Assembly (NCBI GenBank): GCA_009700155.1
Contig: WLMP01000058.1
Coordinates: forward strand, 1 to 5,823
Direction: 5' to 3'
From: Actinomycetota bacterium
Lineage (GTDB): Bacteria; Actinomycetota; Actinomycetes; Nanopelagicales; Nanopelagicaceae
Length of the DNA: 5,823 nt
A program made the position numbers and the translations under genes. Shown one piece after another: positions 1-5,823 of the stretch (position 1 is its first letter; each line of letters starts with the position of its first letter). The notes beneath the pieces are model-generated. The model saw only the letters and a list, made by a program, of their open reading frames with translations, was not told the origin of the DNA and did no database searches.

Positions 1-378
1 CTCCAACGTCTCCGAAAACACTAAGCGTTTTGTTGAGAAGTTAGATCTGCCAGCGGTTCGTATTCCGCTCCAGGCAAGTGATCAGATAGAGGTTGCCGAG
101 CCTTATGTGTTGGTAACTCCAACCTATGGCAACGGCAAGGATGAGTCAGGCGTACCAAAGCAGGTCATTAAGTTTTTAAATGTAAAAAAGAACAGAGATT
201 TGATAAAAGGAGTTATTGCAGCCGGTAATACTAATTTTGGCGACAAGTACTGCTATGCCGGTGAATTAATCGCTAAGAAGTGTAATGTTCCCCTGCTTTA
301 CCAGTTCGAGTTAATCGGTACCCCACATGATGTTAGTGCGGTCAAAGAGAGAATGGATCTAATGTGGAAACAATTTTA

Positions 379-379
<1 letters not shown>
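1..379 (+). CDS. nrdI: NrdI flavodoxin-like RNR activase, 5'-truncated by window edge
   Basis: The reading frame is open from base 2 to the TAA at 377-379, giving 125 residues; comparison with mycobacterial NrdI suggests roughly 10 N-terminal residues lie outside the window. NrdI is a small cytosolic FMN protein that supplies oxidant (superoxide) to NrdF during assembly of the dimanganese-tyrosyl radical cofactor. Visible family marks are the FMN phosphate loop near the start ([10 protein letters not shown]), the TPTYG flavin loop around residues 38-42, and the [18 protein letters not shown] block that closes the FMN site. The protein ends with MWKQF, without the short C-terminal extension of the M. 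tuberculosis protein. An internal GTG at 107 is not the start, because conserved NrdI sequence continues upstream of it in frame. The stop overlaps the nrdE ATG by one base, implying translational coupling. The identification is firm; only the true start is unseen. Confidence 0.95.
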
Positions 380-3512
<3,133 letters not shown>

Positions 3513-3538
3513 CCTTCTAGTTTTTATTGGAATTTATT

Positions 3539-3552
3539 CACCATCATTGGTG
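3539..3552. repeat. Short inverted repeat between nrdF and the ZIP gene
   Basis: CACCA (3539-3543) and TGGTG (3548-3552) form a perfect 5-bp stem around a 4-base TCAT loop in the 65-base gap after nrdF. It is not followed by a T-run, so it does not look like an intrinsic terminator. It could be a weak mRNA hairpin, a small operator, or chance. The rest of the gap (3513-3577) shows no convincing promoter, which favours read-through from nrdF into the ZIP gene. Confidence 0.25.
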
Positions 3553-3577
3553 GATAAAGTTCAAATGGCGCACTGCT

Positions 3578-4270
3578 GTGATTAATCTAGATAATAACCA
3601 AATAGGTTTTCTGCTTTCAGTTTTTGCAGCCCTTGCCACCATGCTTGGCTGGCTAATAGTTGCGATAAAGAAAAACTTATCCAATTACTTAATTGCAATT
3701 GCACTGCTCTTTGCTGCAACTGCAATGATTGTAGTGAGCATCTTTGAGTTAATCCCAACAGCAAATACAGCTGGATTAGATTTTGCAACCATCACTTTGT
3801 GGTTAGCAATTGGCGCAGCTACTGTTTTATTGCTTCGATTTGGGGCTGAAAAGTTAGAGATGAGTGGCAGCAAACTAGAAAATTCAGCGATATTGGTAGC
3901 AGCAGCACTTACCCTTCATAACTTTCCAGAGGGCTCAGTTGCAATCTCAACCACAATAGTTGATTTTCAATCTGGCTTGATCTCAGCACTTGCAATTTCA
4001 CTTCACAATATTCCAGAGGGTCTAGCAATTGCGGTAACAGCAGTTGCAGCTGGCATGTCAGCTAAAAAGGTGTTTGCCCTGGTGGCAGCAGCAACTATTG
4101 CAGAAATTCTTGGCGCCACAGTAATTCTCTATGAAAGCTCATCTTTATCTGAAGTGGTAGTGGCTAAGTTGTTAACAGTTGTTGCCGGCATAATGCTTAC
4201 TGTGGCAGCAGCTGAACTAATTCCGCATGGCTGGCAATCATTGAAGGATGCGCAGAAAAGCAAAAAGTAA
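3578..4270 (+). CDS. ZIP-family divalent metal transporter (GufA/ZupT-like), short form
   Basis: This inner-membrane permease probably brings a divalent cation (Zn, Mn or Fe) into the cytoplasm. From GTG 3578 it has 230 residues with hydrophobic segments near 9-30, 36-58, 70-88, 102-125, 132-156, 164-185 and 194-212. The diagnostic ZIP metal-site motifs are LTLHNFPEGS in segment 4 (H114, N115, E118) and SLHNIPEGLA in segment 5 (H143, N144, E147), with E176 in segment 6 where a further ligand is expected. Segments 2 and 7 both end in an ELIP motif (57-60, 213-216), matching the internal pseudo-symmetry of the fold. The protein stops 14 residues after the second ELIP, so segment 8 appears absent. 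A TTG at 3527 would add 17 residues including HHHWW; I prefer GTG 3578 because ZIPs usually enter segment 1 within a few residues, but neither start has a clear ribosome binding site. The gene lies 65 bases after nrdF on the same strand, suggesting co-transcription. Family is firm; metal and start are not. Confidence 0.88.
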   Translation: MINLDNNQIGFLLSVFAALATMLGWLIVAIKKNLSNYLIAIALLFAATAMIVVSIFELIPTANTAGLDFATITLWLAIGAATVLLLRFGAEKLEMSGSKLENSAILVAAALTLHNFPEGSVAISTTIVDFQSGLISALAISLHNIPEGLAIAVTAVAAGMSAKKVFALVAAATIAEILGATVILYESSSLSEVVVAKLLTVVAGIMLTVAAAELIPHGWQSLKDAQKSKK

Positions 4271-4286
4271 TCGTTTAAGGTTATTG

Positions 4287-4841
4287 CTACTTAGCGTATT
4301 TAATGGCAGCAGCAATTAATTTATGTAAAAGCTTTGAATCTACCTGCCAATCATTAGGCAAGCCAATAGTTTTCTTGTTGATTTTGTGGTCTTTGAAGTA
4401 GGGGGAGAACTCCTTAAAAACAGTTGCGTTAAAGGGTGCGATTAGTATGTGATTTTTGGCAGTTGAAACGCCAAAGATGTACTCATCACCTAGTTTTAGC
4501 ATTGGATGATTCCAAGCAAGCACTAGCTCTAGGGCAGGAAATTTGGTGCGGATCACCTTAAAAATAGATTTAATAGTCTTTGCCTGTATTGGATCAATGC
4601 TTTTATAGTAATCAGAAATTGAATTAAACCTATGCGCAGACTCTGAGCCTCTTGAGTACATGACTAAAGCATTGGCATGGGCTTGTGAGAATTTATGCTT
4701 ATTTCTTAGATGTGAAATTTGTTCTGGATACTTCTTATCTTTGATCTTTTCCATGACTGAAAACCAGTACGACATTGGTTTTTGATATCTTTTTTCAATT
4801 GCTGGAAAGTGGGCTTTGCGAGCTGGATCTTTTGTTGGCAT
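4287..4841 (-). CDS. DUF4287-DUF1801 (YdhG-like) domain protein
   Basis: This is a 184-residue soluble protein with no signal peptide or membrane segment. Residues about 8-64 resemble DUF4287 (MSYWFSVMEKIKD near 23-35, then a helix pair ending FSQAHANALVMYSRG at 51-65). Residues about 76-182 resemble the DUF1801/YdhG alpha-beta domain, with an ISDYYKSID lead, the LELVLAWNHPMLKLGD strand region (104-119), STAKNHILIAPF (126-137) and the KKTIGLP segment (156-162). Both are domains of unknown biochemical function and their pairing in one protein is known in bacteria; I assign no activity. The ATG at 4841-4839 directly follows the nitroreductase stop (TAGATG), with AAAGG just upstream inside the end of that gene, so the two are almost certainly one operon with coupled translation. 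The 3' end faces the ZIP gene, 16 bases away. Domain calls come from remembered family patterns, not a profile search. Confidence 0.8.
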   Translation of the reverse strand: MPTKDPARKAHFPAIEKRYQKPMSYWFSVMEKIKDKKYPEQISHLRNKHKFSQAHANALVMYSRGSESAHRFNSISDYYKSIDPIQAKTIKSIFKVIRTKFPALELVLAWNHPMLKLGDEYIFGVSTAKNHILIAPFNATVFKEFSPYFKDHKINKKTIGLPNDWQVDSKLLHKLIAAAIKYAK

Positions 4842-5591
4842 CTACCTTTGTTTCCTAGGCTTAACAATCATCTGACTTTTATCAATTCGATCTGCTTTAA
4901 AAGAGTTAACTGGTGAGTTACTTGGATAACCAATAGCTAAACCACATAACAACCGGTAATCCTTTGAGATTTCAAACTCTTTTCGAACTACATCATCCCA
5001 AATATTTACTGCCCCCTGCGCGCAGGTGCCAAGGCCGTGGGCGTGGGCTGAGAGCATTAAGTTCTCCATCATTAATCCCGCATCTGAAGCAGCATAGACA
5101 TGAAGGCTTTTATGGATATAAATAAATAATTCAACTGGAGCGCCAAAGAATGAATAATTCTTGGCCCATTGCGCATCACGCGCAGCTCTATCGCCACGTT
5201 TTACACCAAATAATTCATACAACTCTTTGCCAACCCGTTGGGCTCTAGGACGAAGCTCGGCAACGTAAGGTTTAACAATTGTTCGATTGCTTGTAGGAAG
5301 TCCATATCGAGAGTAGATAAGGCGTAATTTATTTTTAATTCCCTTACGCATGATCTGCGAGAGCACACCCCACCTAGATAAAAACTCATTACTAATTCGA
5401 TCTTTTACTTCACCAGTTGCTATCGCAACTTTAAATGGACGTGTATTAGACCAACTTGGCGCAGTTAGTGAGTCTGTAAGAATTTGATCTAAAATTTCCT
5501 GCGGTATTGGGGTTGGAAGAAAATCTCTAGTACTTCTTCGAGAGGCTAGAAACTCTGAGATCCATTTCGGATCAGACCCAGATGTATTCAC
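4842..5591 (-). CDS. Nitroreductase-family FMN oxidoreductase
   Basis: This is a 249-residue cytosolic flavoprotein of the nitroreductase fold, which typically acts as a dimer using FMN and NAD(P)H; the substrate here is unknown. Family marks are the N-terminal FMN-phosphate motif SRRSTRDF (17-24), the flavin-contacting APSWSNTRPF (44-53, at the place of the usual APSxxNxQPW), the helix DAGLMMENLMLSAHAHGLGTCAQGA (two stretches, 170-184 and 185-194), and LLCGLAIGYP (214-223). Residues about 75-147 form a long, arginine/lysine-rich middle part that presumably covers the active site and differs from compact enzymes such as NfsB. The start is GTG 5591-5589; no good Shine-Dalgarno precedes it, but a TAGAAT hexamer ends 6 bases upstream, fitting a leaderless transcript. 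No alternative ATG lies near the N-terminus before SRRSTRDF. It is followed without a gap by the DUF4287-DUF1801 gene. Oxygen-insensitive nitroreduction, dehydrogenation or quinone reduction are all possible roles. Confidence 0.88.
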   Translation of the reverse strand: MNTSGSDPKWISEFLASRRSTRDFLPTPIPQEILDQILTDSLTAPSWSNTRPFKVAIATGEVKDRISNEFLSRWGVLSQIMRKGIKNKLRLIYSRYGLPTSNRTIVKPYVAELRPRAQRVGKELYELFGVKRGDRAARDAQWAKNYSFFGAPVELFIYIHKSLHVYAASDAGLMMENLMLSAHAHGLGTCAQGAVNIWDDVVRKEFEISKDYRLLCGLAIGYPSNSPVNSFKADRIDKSQMIVKPRKQR

Positions 5592-5597
5592 CTGGTA

Positions 5598-5603
5598 ATT
5601 CTA
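5598..5603 (-). promoter_or_regulatory. Putative -10 element of a leaderless promoter for the nitroreductase gene
   Basis: Read on the minus strand, TAGAAT (5603 to 5598) matches the TAnnnT -10 consensus and is followed by TACCAG and then the GTG start at 5591. A transcript beginning at that G would be leaderless, a frequent arrangement in actinobacteria, and would explain the missing Shine-Dalgarno. The -35 region is poor; TTACGA at about 5628-5623 is the best weak match, with a 19-base spacer. Confidence 0.45.
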
Positions 5604-5617
5604 ACTCTAAAATTCGC

Positions 5618-5640
5618 TTCTATCGTAAACCTGAATAGAA
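5618..5640. repeat. Interrupted inverted repeat upstream of the nitroreductase promoter
   Basis: TTCTAT (5618-5623) and ATAGAA (5635-5640) are perfect 6-bp inverted arms separated by 11 bases, in the 50-base gap between two minus-strand genes. The repeat overlaps the expected -35 region of the nitroreductase promoter, as a repressor or activator site would. Without a second copy it could equally be chance. It has no adjacent T-run and is unlikely to be a terminator of the upstream gene. Confidence 0.25.
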
Positions 5641-5641
5641 C

Positions 5642-5823
5642 TCACTGATTCAGATAGTTGATTAGCGCATCTCGCTTTTCAACTAGATGTTTATACGCAA
5701 GCATCTCAGGCGGGAGGGTAGCTAAGGTTTTTGCAAATTGCTGGGCAGTTTGCGGATCTGATTTAATCCAATTAAACGGTTCACTTCGATTTCGAATTGT
5801 GAAAAGTAAGTACTTTTGATCAG
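5642..5823 (-). CDS. C-terminal end of an unrecognised protein (5' end outside window)
   Basis: On the minus strand one frame is open from the window edge (first full codon at 5821-5819) to TGA at 5644-5642, giving 59 residues that start DQKYLLFTIRNRSEPFNWIK and end LINYLNQ. The other two minus frames hit stops early (by about 40 and 105 bases from the edge). The composition is that of a soluble protein: a mixed stretch, then probable helices with TAQQFAKTLATLPPEM and HLVEKRDALINYLNQ. I do not recognise the family and propose no function. The gene runs in the same direction as the nitroreductase, 50 bases upstream of it, but that gap appears to hold a separate promoter, so co-transcription is uncertain. 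Support is the open frame, codon use like its neighbours, and the natural gap before the next gene. Confidence 0.65.
   Translation of the reverse strand, partial: DQKYLLFTIRNRSEPFNWIKSDPQTAQQFAKTLATLPPEMLAYKHLVEKRDALINYLNQ

Noticed and set aside
3555..3560. TAAAGT as a -10 element for a separate ZIP promoter
   Set aside because: No acceptable -35 lies at 16-19 bases upstream, and such hexamers are frequent by chance in AT-rich DNA.
3582..3873. Two minus-strand open frames (3582-3788 and 3685-3873) inside the ZIP gene
   Set aside because: They are antisense to the hydrophobic ZIP segments; the Leu/Gln-rich and Ala-rich translations are what antisense membrane-protein codons give.
4262..4292. 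Possible bidirectional terminator between the convergent ZIP and DUF genes
   Set aside because: Only a weak AGTAAT / ATTGCT pairing with one G-U pair and an A/T-rich loop is found, with no clear T-run; too weak to call.
5201..5389. 62-residue second minus-strand frame inside the nitroreductase gene
   Set aside because: It overlaps conserved nitroreductase coding on the same strand in another frame and has no recognisable features.

Overview
The window looks like chromosomal DNA of a low-GC actinobacterium, most plausibly a freshwater member of the Nanopelagicales (acI lineage). The NrdI, NrdE and NrdF proteins read like mycobacterial class Ib ribonucleotide reductase (RNR) proteins; NrdF in particular is very close to what I recall of mycobacterial NrdF2. 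The DNA, however, is AT-rich with A/T-ending codons, genes are tightly packed, and one gene appears to use a leaderless GTG start. The lineage call is inference from these traits, not from a search.

Region 1 (1-3512, plus strand): the class Ib RNR operon nrdI (5' end cut by the window) - nrdE - nrdF. nrdI and nrdE overlap by one base (TAATG). nrdF follows nrdE either with a 4-base overlap or, more likely, after a 38-base gap carrying its own ribosome binding site. All expected catalytic residues are present in NrdE and NrdF, so the enzyme should be active. nrdH, the usual first gene, is not in the window and may lie just upstream.

Region 2 (3513-4270, plus strand): a ZIP-family metal permease lies in the same orientation just downstream of nrdF, with no convincing terminator between them. 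Since NrdF/NrdI enzymes typically assemble a dimanganese-tyrosyl radical, a metal importer here may supply the cofactor metal. The protein appears to stop after transmembrane segment 7 and to lack the eighth segment of normal ZIPs.

Region 3 (4287-5823, minus strand): three genes convergent with the nrd/ZIP operon. In transcription order they are the C-terminal end of an unrecognised protein (cut by the window edge), a nitroreductase-family flavoprotein with a probable leaderless promoter, and a DUF4287-DUF1801 protein whose ATG directly abuts the nitroreductase stop codon. The plus- and minus-strand operons meet tail to tail with only 16 bases between stop codons.

Overall this is mostly an ordinary housekeeping region. 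I see no rRNA, tRNA, CRISPR array, insertion sequence or phage element, and no clear new multi-gene system. The points most worth a second look are the nrd-ZIP linkage, the short ZIP protein, and the nitroreductase/DUF pair.
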